A stretch of 64,000 nucleotides of DNA, from NCBI GenBank assembly GCA_030762935.1, contig CM060884.1, positions 71,053,696-71,117,695 on the forward strand, written 5' to 3'. A program made the position numbers and the translations under genes. Positions 33,500 through 44,925 of this stretch are shown piece by piece. The notes beneath the pieces were generated by a model. It was not told the origin of the DNA. It did no database searches and saw only the letters and a program-made list of their open reading frames with translations. Every line of letters starts with the position of its first letter. Within the stretch, counting starts at the first letter, position 1. The stretch comes from Hymenopus coronatus. Its lineage: Eukaryota; Arthropoda; Insecta; Mantodea; Hymenopodidae.

Positions 33500-34750
33500 T
33501 AAAACCTTAATCTTTAGTACATTATCGTAATCTACTGGCTTTTCTTCACCTTTTAACATAATCTCAATTTCTTTGCATACGGTTTTCTCAACTTTCTGCA
33601 AGTTTGAAAATACCATCATGATAGAACTCCGTTCTAGCTGCCCAAAGATATTGAAACATTGCTTTTTGAAGATGCTTCAAGTGATGCCATTCCATTCTCT
33701 GGCATTTTGTTTCAAGCTAATAATAATGGAATCACCTTTTATCACTTATCACAAAACTCGTCAAAAAATTATCACCCGCATTTTGAAGCCTCTGAGGAAT
33801 GTTTTGGGTGATGGTTCTTCTTGAAGTTTGTGGACTTTGGTCAATAAATGTGGTGCAACAGGCATAAACTTTTCAATAACCTAAGCTTTGTATCATTTCT
33901 TGCACTGCACTATTGTCCTACTGCAAGTTTGCAGTAATTTCATCCACAGTGACGGACCTATCTTCTCTAATGAGCCCAACAGTTCTTCCTTGTTAATTTG
34001 TTTTATCACAAGCCATGTGTAGAACAGGAGTTTGATAAGTAGAGTCACACTGAAAAATTCAATGGCATAGCTGGGATTTAAACCATGGATCTTCCGGTCT
34101 CTAGCCGGTTGCTCTAACCACTGAGCTACCATGACAACATGCTGACACTTGGACTTTATCTTTCCTACACACTGGTGTGGAAGAAACAACATTAATTGGC
34201 CTAATAGTTGACTAAACTATGAATCCAGGGACAACATTGTAAGTTGCCATCAGAGTATGTCAAAATAATTTGAGGTCACCTTGTGATTACTGGGAAACAT
34301 GAGTTAATTGAGGAATTTAATGCCATGCCAGCATATTGCCATGGTAACTCAGTGGTAGAGCAACCAGCTAGAGACCGGGAGATCCGTCGTTCAAATCCCG
34401 GCTATGGCATTGAATTTTTCAGTCTTGACTACCTATCCATTTCTTTCCGTGGAGAACAACGACCACTATGAGGCTCATCTGGGATACTTGTGTTCCCATT
34501 GAAATGTTTCATCCATCTCCTAACACTGTCACATTGAAACCTGAGATAAAGTTCAGCAGCAGATTTTTTTCTTTGACAAGGAAATCAATGACTGCAAGCT
34601 GTCGAAACAAAACATTGATGACTGCCATTCTAAAAATATTGTCTGTAGATGCTAATAATGTCACAATATGGCAGCATGTGGTGTAGGGTTGTAGTTTACA
34701 GTCCTGCAGTCATTCTGTTACATTGTTAGAATTTGAATTTGAAAAGTGGA
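33500..34750 (-). pseudogene. Mariner-like transposon, internally deleted and split by SINEs
   Basis: Across frames the minus strand gives MKHFNGN-like N-terminal codons (34690-34440), then after the SINE block VTVDEITANLQ, SAVQEMIQSLGY and DNFLTSFVISD (33990-33720), MEWHHLKHLQK, and the C-terminal ARTEFYHDGIFKLAE ... DYVK (33620-33530). The central block with the second and third catalytic residues is absent. Confidence 0.65.
34005..34445. mobile_element. Two family-D SINE-like repeats in inverted order
   Basis: A minus copy (34010-34290) and a plus copy (34210-34440) share the block ...aataatttgaggtcacctt between them. The plus copy contains a 73-nt tRNA-like fold at 34337-34409 with 7-bp acceptor pairing and a CTAGAGA anticodon loop. 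Together they interrupt the mariner. Confidence 0.75.
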
Positions 34751-35039
34751 TTGATTACTCAAAATTTTCAGCATGATCCTTGTATAGTAGGGAAGTAAAT
34801 TCATGAATTTATTTAATCGTAATCAGATACATGTTGAACTGCATTTTGAACTTGGGGCCCTCTCCTACTGCTTTTGCACAGCCTTTGCTCTTGCCTCTTT
34901 CACTTAACCTTGCTTCTCATCTATCTACAACTTTATACTTTTTCTTTTGCCTTGTCACCTATCGTGTTGTCTATTTCCTTACCAACTTTCCGTTTCGTGT
35001 ATATTATAGCAACTTTTCTATTTCTAAACCATTGCCCCA
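34751..35039. other. No gene recognised
   Basis: A 129-codon frame covers most of this stretch, but only its last third is recognisable, as PLE. Confidence 0.4.
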
Positions 35040-35225
35040 ATATATCATCTTTAGGAAAGTTAAAAGAAGAGAATGTGAAGATTGTAAGAAAGTATATATA
35101 GGAAAGACAGAGGAACATAGATACAAAGGTTTAAATAACATGAGAAATGTGAAATACAAACAAACAAATCAACAGTTCAGAGCATTTTTGGTCCACTTAT
35201 CAGCTGAAAGAGAAAGCTAAATTTT
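35040..35225 (+). pseudogene. PLE GIY-YIG fragment
   Basis: Codons RECEDCKKVYIGKTEE and NNMRNVKYKQTNQQ are the nuclease core and its usual downstream motif. It is truncated on both sides. Confidence 0.75.
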
Positions 35226-36050
35226 AAAAGGTCCTTAGAGAACCAGCAGAACTCTCCATTTGGGGAAAAATTATTCGTCTATCAGTGAGGCTCTTGGCCT
35301 AAACACACAAATTAATGCATGCAACTTACCTGTTTCACATATATCAAATTTACTCTCTTGTCTTTCTTGTGAACTACAAATGCAATGTACTAAAAATGTT
35401 CTCTATCAAAACACTTGTCCGCAGAGTTTCAACTAATGAACAAAAGTTTTGTAATATACCTCTACCACCTTTAAAAACCTCTGATGTCACTCTTTCCATT
35501 TTTAGTGCTGAAATGCTAACAATTTACTTGGTCTATGGTAATTATCACCTCTTTTGTCCTCTGTCCATCATAAGATAGATACTCCTTGCAACTCATCCAT
35601 GGTCTAAATGTGTTTCAGACAAACTTATTGTTGATACTTTGAATTCACACTAGCGAACTCAAGATACCTAGTGTAATATACTGCACAACATTTTGTGGAT
35701 TCATCTCTCTGCTAACTTTAACTGAACAAAACAGATGGAAACAAGAAGTTGCAGAGGGCTAATGTCAGTAAAATAAAAGAACAGAACACAACTAGAGTAT
35801 TCAAATAGCCACTATATATGGAAAACTTTTTTAGAATTCTTACGGAAATGGTGATGCCAAACAATTTTTAAAAAAGGCAACCTCTGCATGGAGGTTCCTG
35901 TGGTTCACTAAATTCCCCTGTACTTACAGCTTCAGGTGTTTTTGGTTAAACATGGAACATTTCGTTGTCATGGCAATCAGGTGTAATAGATAGCGATTGA
36001 CAGAAAAGAGCTGCAAAACCATAGTCATCCATTCTTTTCCTTTTGTCTCA
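35226..36050. other. No gene recognised
   Basis: Nothing recognised on either strand. Confidence 0.5.
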
Positions 36051-36054
36051 TTAA

Positions 36055-37272
36055 GGCCCAGCACACATGTTCCAGTATACCGGCGAGATTTACCTGTACA
36101 GGTAAACCAGAATGTGTGTGCCAGCTGCTGCAAGCAAAACAGCAGCATAGCGACCTGCGCAGGTGACTGGAGAAGAATCAAAATTCCATTCTTTCTACCT
36201 GCACAGGCATGTAGATCTGAGCATGTGTGTATCCAGCACGCCTGTACAGTTTTTAGGTTAGTTGTGGCTAGTTCCTTGGTAGAGAGCATCTGTTATGTTT
36301 AGACAAACTCTTTTAGTTGTTAATTATTATTTTATATATTATATGTATTACTATGGTGATTCAAATATAAACAGCAATTTTGTTAAAAATATTTATTGAT
36401 TAAATATATACACAAGTGACTTCATCAGCATTTCTCAACATAGCCTCCTTCACACTCTACACATTTTTGCCAATGTTTTGGAAGCTTGAACATTCCTTCT
36501 TCAAAAAAAGTTTGAGGGCATGTCACCAAACATTGCGCACATGCTCCTCGACGTCCTCGTTTTTGAAATGTTTCCCTCCAAGTGATTGTTTCATGGGTGC
36601 AAACAAAACATAGTTTGGGGGGGGGGGGGCATCTGGACTATAGGGAGGGTGTTCAAGGGTTTCCCAGTGCATGTCCCCCATTGTGTTCATTATCAAATTG
36701 GCAGTGTGAGGCATAGCGTTAACTTGGAGAAGGATGACATCTCTGATAGGCATACAACGTCTTTTGCTTCGGTAGCAGCTTTTACAGACCTTAACAATTG
36801 GCAATAGTAAGCTGCAGTCACTGTACATCGATCATGAAGAAAATCAACCAGCAAAACTCCTCTGTAGTCAAAATCTGTGAGACTTGACCTTGAGCGTCGA
36901 GCGTGGCTTTCATTTTCCACAAATTCTCGGCCTCCCTTAAATTGTCTGATCCAAGTAAACCCTCGATTCTGCGACAGTGTAGTGTCCACAAACACTGCCC
37001 TTAAGTGAGTTAAAATCTCTGAAGGTTTAACCCCTCCCCTGGTTAAAAACTTGATAATAATCTTGTATGAGAGTATTCATTTCTGTTTGTAAGCCAATCT
37101 TTATACCAGGTTTTGCGATTTGCTTCTTTTACACTTCATAGCACTGACAAACTGACTAAAGCGATTGCATTGTCGTCGTCTTTGCTCACCATCTCTCGAC
37201 TGAGTTAAAATCTTACAGTTTACCGTGGCGCGTGTGTGCAGGTAAACTGAAAAGGTAACATGTATGCTGGGC
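36055..37272 (-). mobile_element. TTAA-flanked element enclosing a deleted mariner
   Basis: Inverted ends ggcccagcacacatgtt / gcccagcatacatgtt are each flanked by TTAA (36051-36054 and 37273-37276). Three near-perfect 12-bp palindromes of the form ACCTGYRCAGGT lie at 36092, 36153 and 36197. Inside, the minus strand (36395-37050) encodes mariner pieces: IRQFKGGREFVENESHARRS, DYRGVLLVDFLHD, TAAYYCQLLRS and ANLIMNTMGDMHWETLEHPP, ending CVECEGGYVEKC. The part with the first catalytic Asp is missing. The outer ends look piggyBac- or Harbinger-like, not mariner-like. Confidence 0.65.
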
Positions 37273-37276
37273 TTAA

Positions 37277-38575
37277 CATTTTTTTGAATGGTTTCACAGC
37301 AGTTCATAGCTGTGCAGTTATGCCCCTCTCCACTATTTCCTTCTTGGTTTACAAGTATTTTCTGGCTGGTATTTTGGAGGTGGAGTATGCAACAAATTAA
37401 ACAGGTTTACTACAACTAAAAGTGTGTGGAGTTTCATTAGTTTCAACTAAATAGTTGCCATCCTAAAAAATAAATAAAATTGATTAAAGTTTGAGGTCCC
37501 ATAAGAAAAGTATAGTACATCCAATCAGATAACACCATCTATAAGTCACAGGAAGAAACACAGCAGTGAATCTAAGCTGCTGATGACGACAATCTTTGGA
37601 ATGTGTCCTAATAACTTCTGGTGCAGAAAGTTAAGCTAGAGTAAATAAAATTCCTAATTTGTGTATATAAGTTAACAAAACTTTACTATGTTTATTAAAT
37701 AAGATTTATATGTAGTTAAGTTACTTCTTACATTGAGTAATAGTCACATGAGCATATTAAGGATTATGATATAATGAAGTCGGAGTATTTCTTTAATTCT
37801 AGTTTCCAGAATGTGGGTGCTATTATAGTGGTAATAATGTTTTTGTAAACAGATGGTCATGATTTGCTCTCTAACAGTGGGAGGCACACCAGATGGTAAT
37901 ATCTTTGGGAACAATCTTATTACTGTTCTCCCTGTTGCATGCTGTTTGAGGCTTTAAAATATGCATAAACTCAACACTTATACATAAAATGAATTTAAAA
38001 TCTCTATTGCTCTATCATTATACCTCAAGCATGGATCAAAAGTGTGTGGAAAAAAGTTAGTCTAGGTATGCTTTCATAAACTCGGACACTGCATGCAACT
38101 TTTATACGTGCTGGGTTCAGTATTTGGTGAGATTTAGTTTTGGAATAAATTTATCAACAGCTTAGTGAAATAAATTTTGTTATACGTGAGACCTCAGGAA
38201 AATGTGTGTGAATGTATGAATATCATAGTACCCTTCTTTTTTATATATACATAAATATTTTCTCCCCCTCCATAAAGGTTGTGTGAAGAAAGTGTCAGTG
38301 ACTGTATCAAATGATATGATGGGATTACTTGAATAAAAAATGAAGATAATACCAACCTATAGATTGTGGAATTATTTCCAATACACCATTTGAGCCTTTT
38401 TTCTTCATAATGCTATACAAAAATCTACATTATTTTTGAGTTGCTATTTTATTCCTTCGTCCCCCATGCATTTTAACACTGCAACAGATTTATATTTAGA
38501 CACAATAATATATTATTTGTTTAATTTTGAAGCTGCTTACAGTGAAGTCGTAATCAAATTGAATTAATTAAAGTG
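37277..38575. other. No gene; one PLE pLTR remnant
   Basis: 37555-37630 matches the pLTR at 22440-22540 and keeps CTGATGA (37580-37586) but has GAAT for GAAA. The rest is AT-rich and unrecognised. Confidence 0.5.
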
Positions 38576-38605
38576 GTACTGTTAACACACACTTCACTTA
38601 CTTTT

Positions 38606-38656
38606 ATTGTGCAGGACAATTGTTTCGCGGACCGTTGCCCGCATCCTCAGCTGTTG
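38606..38656 (-). ncRNA. Hammerhead ribozyme, intact core
   Basis: Minus strand: CTGAGGA (38650-38644), stem II GCGGGC/GTCCGC with loop AACG, GAAA (38626-38623), the 6-nt palindrome CAATTG, UC, predicted cleavage after 38615. Stem I starts with CAG/CTG. This is the best-preserved canonical motif in the window. Confidence 0.8.
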
Positions 38657-39635
38657 AACCACTACTGCTTGGGTTTGGATTCCAGTGGTTGTGGATGTGT
38701 TGGTCGTGGTGACATCTGTTGGGCGGGCGATGAGTCTCGTTAAACAATCCTTAGGGGGGAACTCCATGTTCATTAATGTGTGGATGTAGATTTTCTCCCA
38801 TGCTGATAATAGAAACGGATTCAAAAGTTCTTTCAACAGTTTGATGTTGGGTTGATTTCGTGGTGTGCTTCCCAAAAGTGATGTGCCACTGCAGATTTTT
38901 CCGGCTGTTTTGACTTGATGTGTCTTCTGTGTTCTTTGTTGTATGTTTCAAGGTTTCTTATTGTCTTTCCATTGTATTTTCTGTTGCAGTCTTGACATTC
39001 AATTGCATTTATTCCTGATTTTTTCTCAGTGGGTATTTTGTCCTTAGAGAGCCCAGAAGGTTTTTTACACTATTTATTTATCAGTGCTAGTTTTATGTTG
39101 AATTTCTTGAATACTTTTTTGAACTTGTTGTGGGTTGTATGTGATTTTGTGAAATTTGGAAGGTTTTTCTTTATGAGTTACGGTGTTTGACGTGTTTCTG
39201 TCTTTTGTATTTGTTGATCTTTTTGATGATGGTGGAGGTATTGAAACAATTGTCTACTGCTGTGCTCAGATTGTGGTTATATTATTTTTTATATTCCGTG
39301 GGATTGAGTGGGACATGAACTAGTCTGAAAGCTAGACTATTGAACACTGCAAATGGTGTGGAGTGGGGTTGAAGCTATTTCGTTTTATGCAGTTGTTAGT
39401 GTGTGTGGCTTTCCTATATATTCCAAATTCTATTTTGTTATCCCTTTTGAAACTCTTGAAAGAACTTTTGAATCCATTTGAATTATCAGCATGGGAGAAA
39501 ATCTACATCCACAAATACCACCACACATTGATGAACATGGAGTTCCCCCCTAAGGATTGCTTAACAAGTCTCACTGCCTGCCCAACAGACGTCACCACAC
39601 CTACAACTTAGAATACAAACCCAAGCAGCAGTGGT

Positions 39636-39686
39636 TCATCAGCTGAGGATGCGGGCAATGGTCCGTGAAATAATTGTCCTGCACAA
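39636..39686 (+). ncRNA. Hammerhead ribozyme, near-intact
   Basis: CTGAGGA (39643-39649), stem II GCGGGC/GTCCGT, GAAA (39667-39670), TAATTG, UC, cleavage predicted after 39678. The closing C of the stem III palindrome has changed to T compared with the partner arm. Confidence 0.75.
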
Positions 39687-39715
39687 TAAAAGTAAGTGAA
39701 GTTTGTATTAATACT

Positions 39716-40225
39716 TACCACATTAATTAATTCAATATATTATTTATTAGAATTCTCATACTTTGAAGCAAGGTAATTATAATTAACTAACAATGATTCA
39801 ACATAAACTTCAGCTATGGCCGAATTGTGGGATTCTCAGAGACATCTTGGTCTTGGCTAATAGTGGAATCTGGTGTTGATTCTGCAAGTTTCAAACGAAT
39901 GTTGTCTTTTGCTGGCAAATCAAAATTCATGAGGTTTCCTCCAAATTTTTTCATGTAGATATTTTCCCATGTGTTCAGTTTTACAGTTTTGTTTACATAT
40001 TTTAGAAGACTAGTTTCATTTTTAATATTGTGATTTTTCTCCCAAAAATGTGCCGCAATAGCTGATCAAACATCCTACAAAAGGAAAGACCTCTAGGAAA
40101 GAACCAGGTATATATAAAATTAGTTGCTCAGATAGACAAAAAGAAACATACACACATCTTAAAGAACATTTTAGAAATATAAGAAATAAAGAAATAGATA
40201 AATCAGTATATAGTACCAAGCTTTT
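39716..40225. pseudogene. PLE pieces facing each other
   Basis: The minus strand 40060-39860 encodes LNTWENIYMKKFGGNLMNFD (PLE tail). The plus strand 40090-40220 encodes EPGIYKISC and LKEHFRNIRN (GIY-YIG). 39720-39820 is a pLTR found inverted at 61735-61840. Confidence 0.7.
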
Positions 40226-40239
40226 CTTTCTTCCAGACT

Positions 40240-40450
40240 TTGAAATAATTCTTGCTTCTCTATGTCTTCATCTCACTTCTTTTCAAAAACCATTACCTAT
40301 GGTTTTGTCTCTCATCCCATAAGTTATGCATTCCTATTTCCTGTAGGATTTTCCTTATTCCTTGAGCCCAGTTCATCCCCATACTAGATTTCTCTTGCAT
40401 TATTAAACATTGCCTCAAGAGATTATGCTCATTGAATGATTTTAATCTAT
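40240..40450 (-). pseudogene. LINE 3' tail remnant
   Basis: Minus codons SSMGMNWAQGIRKILQEIGM and NLWDE match the conserved end of the same LINE class. Confidence 0.45.
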
Positions 40451-42290
40451 ACCAATATTTAAGGGGGGACGTAGGCAGAAATACCTTGACATAACAAAAA
40501 TGCTACCATGGCCATAGTGTTTGTCCTAAAGCAATGAAATTTTGCACAGTTAATTGTCTTGATATCTTCTATGACTGTCCCATTTTATAAGTAATTTTGT
40601 CAACAAATAAAGAAGTTACACTACATTGGAATTTCCAAAACATCAAAAAACTTATGTAACTTTTTCTTAGTAACCCTTTGGTGAAGTTGCTTGAAAACAA
40701 GTGAACATAAAGTATCAGAATTATGCTATTTTTAAGTTTTTTCTCTATCTCCCTTCAATGATTTTTAAAGTATTTTTCAAGGTATGCAAGTTTTTTTTTA
40801 TTTCAAATTGTTATGTATTTAATAGCACAATACCAATAGAATCTAAATAAAAAAAAAAAAACTAGCTGCACCAAAATACTCATTGTGGACTGAAATATGT
40901 GTGTACAAAATTTCATTGCAATATCTCAAACAGTTTCCAAGAAAAAGGTACTTAAAGTGTGAAAATTTGTAAACCTGAGAAAACAAGAACAGAAAATTTT
41001 GATTGTTTTATTTAGGGAGTGATCTACTTTTAAATACTGCTTAAAATCCACCATAACTGTAGACAGCTTCTTCTTCCTGGTCAGAAACTAAAGAAACACA
41101 TCTTCTAAATATTTATAACTATGTTTGTGTGTGAGAAATGTAGAGAAACAAGGGATCAAAGCTGATAATCAAACAAGCAGAAAAAGTGGGCGTGGCATAA
41201 TAAGTCCTAACTTTTTAATTTGGACCACAAAGAAATCGAATTAGATTATGAAACGTAAAGCTGAATGTATTAACAATTAATTACTGAAATAAAAAAAAAA
41301 TTGAAAAATTCGCCATTTTGGCCTTTCTACTATCATGCCCTTGCAGTTTGAGCAGTTATTTTTAGAAGAATTAAATTACTGGTAATGAAAGGATAGTGAA
41401 ACTTTTAAATTATTACAAAAGTAATTTGAATCAGTTATGGATACCAGTTTCACTCACTTAATTTTTTCCCTGAATGCATTTCAAAGTAGTTCATCTTCAT
41501 TGTCAGTGGGTGTTTGACTGGCTTATTTTCCTATTCTGTAGCCAGTCAAAAGTACACCAATAATGAAGATGAACATTTTTGAAATGCATCCAAGGAAAAA
41601 AAATTGAGTTGGAACTATTGTGTCCATAACTGACTCAAATTATTTTGCAATAATTATCATAAGTAGTACCCTAAGTATTTTCATCATTCATTGAGAATTC
41701 ATGACCGAAATGAATTGTCCTAAGAGATGAAAAAACGAGGTGTATTTGATAAGATAATTCAGAGAAATAGACTATTAATAATTTATAATATATAGGAAGG
41801 GAGATTTTATGATTGTAATACATTAGTTCTCAAATGGTGAATGACACATTCAACAATTTTTTTTTTCTTTCTTCACTGCTTCCTGAATTAAACAAATGAA
41901 GTCAGGTGCGACAAGATTTCAAAGAAATAAACATCAACTGTGATAAGATGTTTTGACAATATCGCTACAATCAGATGGCCACTATTGGCTGAAATTGCCC
42001 AATCTCAGCCATTGCATTGGTGCTTTAATAGTTGAGCTAAATTGTCTGGTTAATTACACTCTAGTTCCTGGATGTTCCATATTTATGCAGCATTATTTTA
42101 TCCCTTTTAACTGTTTCAGATCTCGCTATTAGCACTTTTTTGGATCAAAATGAACAAAATATTGTACACATATAATTTAGAAATTTTGAATGTTTTAAAG
42201 GTCTGATGGGAAAATTGCTTTGATCATATTTAGTGGTCTAGGCTTTGCTAGAAAACCCCTATGGTCAGGCATATATTTTTACTTTTGCAA
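40451..42290. other. Unclassified AT-rich stretch with one PLE foldback
   Basis: 41405-41655 is a PLE pLTR foldback with cores CTGACAA (41506-41500, -) and CCAATAA (+), each followed by GAAATGCATYC. The rest resembles no family known to me; aaggggggacgtaggcag at 40462 could be a transposon end, but no matching end was found. Confidence 0.5.
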
Positions 42291-42292
42291 GC

Positions 42293-42490
42293 CCATATGT
42301 ACAATGTACAGTGGATAGAGAAGGTATTTTATTCCACCAAAATATTGATGTCAAGATTTCAATGGAAATATATGTTTTGAGGCACCCTGAGTCCAAAAAA
42401 AGCTTTTTAGAAAAAGGTCCAGGTGTGCGTTCCTATAGCTCAAAAACAAAAAGACTGTTAAATACCAAACTTGGTCAAATAAAAGACAAG
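42293..42490 (-). repeat. Rep-1 3' end fragment, minus
   Basis: Starts at tgtacaatgtacagtggata and ends after ataccaaacttggt. Confidence 0.75.
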
Positions 42491-42519
42491 TATTTTAGAC
42501 AGTGGAGTGCCATAATTTA

Positions 42520-42892
42520 AATGAATTGAGTCACCTTTTTACACTTTTTGCTCCAACTTTGCCTTCGTTTGGGAAGACCAGTTTCAGAGTACTTTAACCC
42601 TCCCTATCTTCAGTTCTGGGGTTGACTGACGCTACAAGCAACACGTGGTTGTGTACAGCCTGGTGTTGTGCTGCCCTCTACTCTTGTCACCAGGATGATG
42701 TCATCCATGGTAGGGACCTCAAAATTCATAAGGGAATCTTCTTCTTTGGTGATAAAGATGTTTTCCCAAATTTGTAGTTCCAAAAGTTTCTTTACACATT
42801 TAATTAACGTTTCTTCCTTTATGTCATGATTTTGAGACCAAAAATGATGTGTTACTGCAGACTTGTCTACATGCTTGTACCAAGTGTTCGTT
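42520..42892 (-). pseudogene. PLE C-terminal tail and pLTR
   Basis: Minus codons DKSAVTHHFWSQNHDIKEET and LQIWENIFITK..SLMNFEVP are the PLE tail. In the pLTR, CTGAAGA (42613-42607), GAAA (42585-42582), CTGG and UC form a hammerhead core, but stem II does not pair well. Confidence 0.75.
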
Positions 42893-42919
42893 CATCCTAA
42901 TTTCCAAATTTTGTTCTAT

Positions 42920-43557
42920 CTACTTCATACTAATCAAGAACATTAGCAGAAGTGGTCTTATTACTTTCTTCCTTGTAAGTAGGAGGGAAATAAGGGAATA
43001 CACTAGGCTAAAGTGATAGTGAAATATTTTAAAAGCTTGTCGCTATGTGAAACAATTGAAGTTCAGTTTGTTTTGCTGGTGCTGTTAGAGAAAAGTTCAT
43101 TAGTTTAAAATTAAAACCAATAACAATGAGTATCTCGAAAAGTCAACTCTACGAGAAAACGTATTAGACATAAATCTAATTTTTTATGCAGTAAGTTTTT
43201 GTGTATCTCTTACGGTTTAACTGTTGTGCAAAACTGTATTTTAATCAATTTTTAGTTCATTTTTGAGAAAATTATCATTTTCGAAAAATGTTCCATGTTA
43301 ATGATGGTTGGGGGTGGAGAGGTTTTCTTGAAAATCTTCATGTCACATCCTTGGAAGGTAAACCTAAATATGACTTTTTGTTTTTGACCTATACCATCAA
43401 CAGACATACACACACAGACCTTTTTTTAATTTATTTTTGATTCGGGGGACCTCAAAACATACATTTCTGGTGAAATCTTGATACAGATGTGTGAGTGAAA
43501 TATACTACCTTCTCTATCAGTAATGTACATATGAGCTACGTAGGGGAGGGGTTCCGA

Positions 43558-43592
<35 letters not shown>

Positions 43593-44106
43593 TTATTTAT
43601 AAAACAGTAACAGAGTCTGATCAGGACTCCGGTACTGTATCCCTATTTACATTTCCCCCCGTAGGTTTTACTGATTACTGGTTTTACTGTTTCTTTTACA
43701 AACATATACACATTGCACAAACATATAACACCCATGCCCAAGGTGGGAACCTCTTCAGCTGCTGTGGTGCAAGCGCTGCGTACCCCGAGCACCCGTGGTA
43801 CTTGTGACATGACCAGAAGAAGTCGGGCCGAAAACTCGAGCCCTTCCCGAAAGGGAGCTGCTCGGATTGGGTTGGACTCGATGTGGCAGTGGTCCCGATA
43901 CCCGTGGGTTATTGGGTTTGCCTTGACGGGTAAGTGAGACTCCTCAAGTTCTCCGGCCCTAACCTGGACAGCTAGTAAGCAATAAGGTATTGCCCTAATG
44001 GAAAGACCCACGAAGTCTTTTACTCCCTGGTATTAGAATGGGGGCTTTGGCCCTGGGGTGGCCATTCAAACCACAGTGTCCATGTACATATGAGCTACAG
44101 AAAGTA
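42920..44106 (+). repeat. Rep-1 repeat, plus, split by a retroposon
   Basis: Blocks run from ctacttcatactaatc to the terminal tract taatgtacatatgagc, then resume as cagaaagta at 44099 after the insertion. Confidence 0.8.
43540..44082 (-). mobile_element. GC-rich retroposon with poly(A) and 16-bp target duplication
   Basis: Perfect duplications tgtacatatgagctac are at 43524-43539 and 44083-44098. Read on the minus strand, the insert is about 490 bp of GC-rich sequence, then 29 A (43590-43562), then 22 nt after the A tract. No protein domain was recognised. It could be a LINE 3' end, a SINE or a processed transcript. Confidence 0.8.
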
Positions 44107-44254
44107 TAAACGTTAACAGATTTGAAATCAGTCAAAACTCCATATATATCACCTTTGTTTCCATTTAACACCCTTAAAGATTAACCCTACTTTGCATGAA
44201 TTATTCTTCCTCTAATTCGCAAACTGGATTTTACATCCCGTTCTCCGACTCCAC

Positions 44255-44448
44255 AACTGAAGCAACTTGAATAGCCTGATTGTTAGTGTGGCCATCCATT
44301 CAAAGCTGAACATTGCGAGTTCAAATCCCGACTGTAGTCAAATGTGCCTGTGGTAAAAGATGGGGAGGGCCCAAGTAAAATAACCGGCGTGATGACATGT
44401 TTGGCTGCAGTTCATGGATTTTGCACTTTATCATTAAAAAAAAGAATA
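44255..44448 (+). mobile_element. tRNA-derived SINE-like repeat (family F)
   Basis: A B-box-like GAGTTCAAATCCCG follows a head of about 50 bp, with an A-rich end at 44437-44447. Single copy in this window. Confidence 0.6.
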
Positions 44449-44923
44449 CGACAGTTTTATTGGAAAAATATTAACATTTTTATAATATAAAACAGCTATA
44501 AATATCCTAATTTTATTATTAAAGGTTAGTGTAATACAAAATTATAAAAGCAGTCCACTAAAATACTAAAACATTTGATTAATCTTCTTTGTTGCCGGAT
44601 GGCAACACCATGTTAATTTCGTTGCTCAGTGTTATCAAACATCTTCATATCCCCTAGTAGTTTTAACTGCAAACTCTCAAAAATGAATGCCAAATCTTGC
44701 AAATAAAACACATGGAGGTGACGTTAACTAGAGTAAGAACAACATTTACAGGCCAATACATGCTGGCCATTGTTGACATGTACCAGTAGAAGTTCTATAG
44801 GGACAAGTACAATAAGCATGAAAATTGAACCGGGAATTTTTGTCTGAAGGCCAATACAAGTGTGTGGCTGAGCGTCAAAGAGACAAGATGACATTCAGAT
44901 TTCTTAATATAATATACATATGT
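44449..44923. other. No gene recognised
   Basis: Nothing recognised. Confidence 0.5.
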
Positions 44924-44925
44924 TA

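Larger units (their letters stand above)
38580..39715 (-). mobile_element. PLE with GIY-YIG and inverted pLTR, two hammerheads
   Basis: Minus strand 39350-38590: RT-linker codons, then SGINAIECQDCNRKYNGKT (decayed GIY-YIG), SAVAHHFWEAHHEI and LSAWEKIYIHTLMNMEFPPK. An inverted copy of the tail and pLTR is at 39450-39710 (+). Both termini contain a ttttattgtgcaggaca-type block. The nuclease has N where the second Tyr of YIG is expected and is probably inactive. Confidence 0.85.

Noticed and set aside
34831..35220. 129-codon open frame on the plus strand
   Set aside because: Only the last third matches anything (a PLE GIY-YIG remnant). The hydrophobic first part has no splice context or homology I recognise.
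40462..41360. Novel DNA transposon starting with aaggggggacgtaggcag
   Set aside because: No matching inverted end, target duplication or second copy was found in the window.
43643..44011. 122-codon minus-strand frame in the GC-rich retroposon
   Set aside because: GC-rich DNA keeps frames open by chance. No domain is seen and the start is not conserved in any other copy here.
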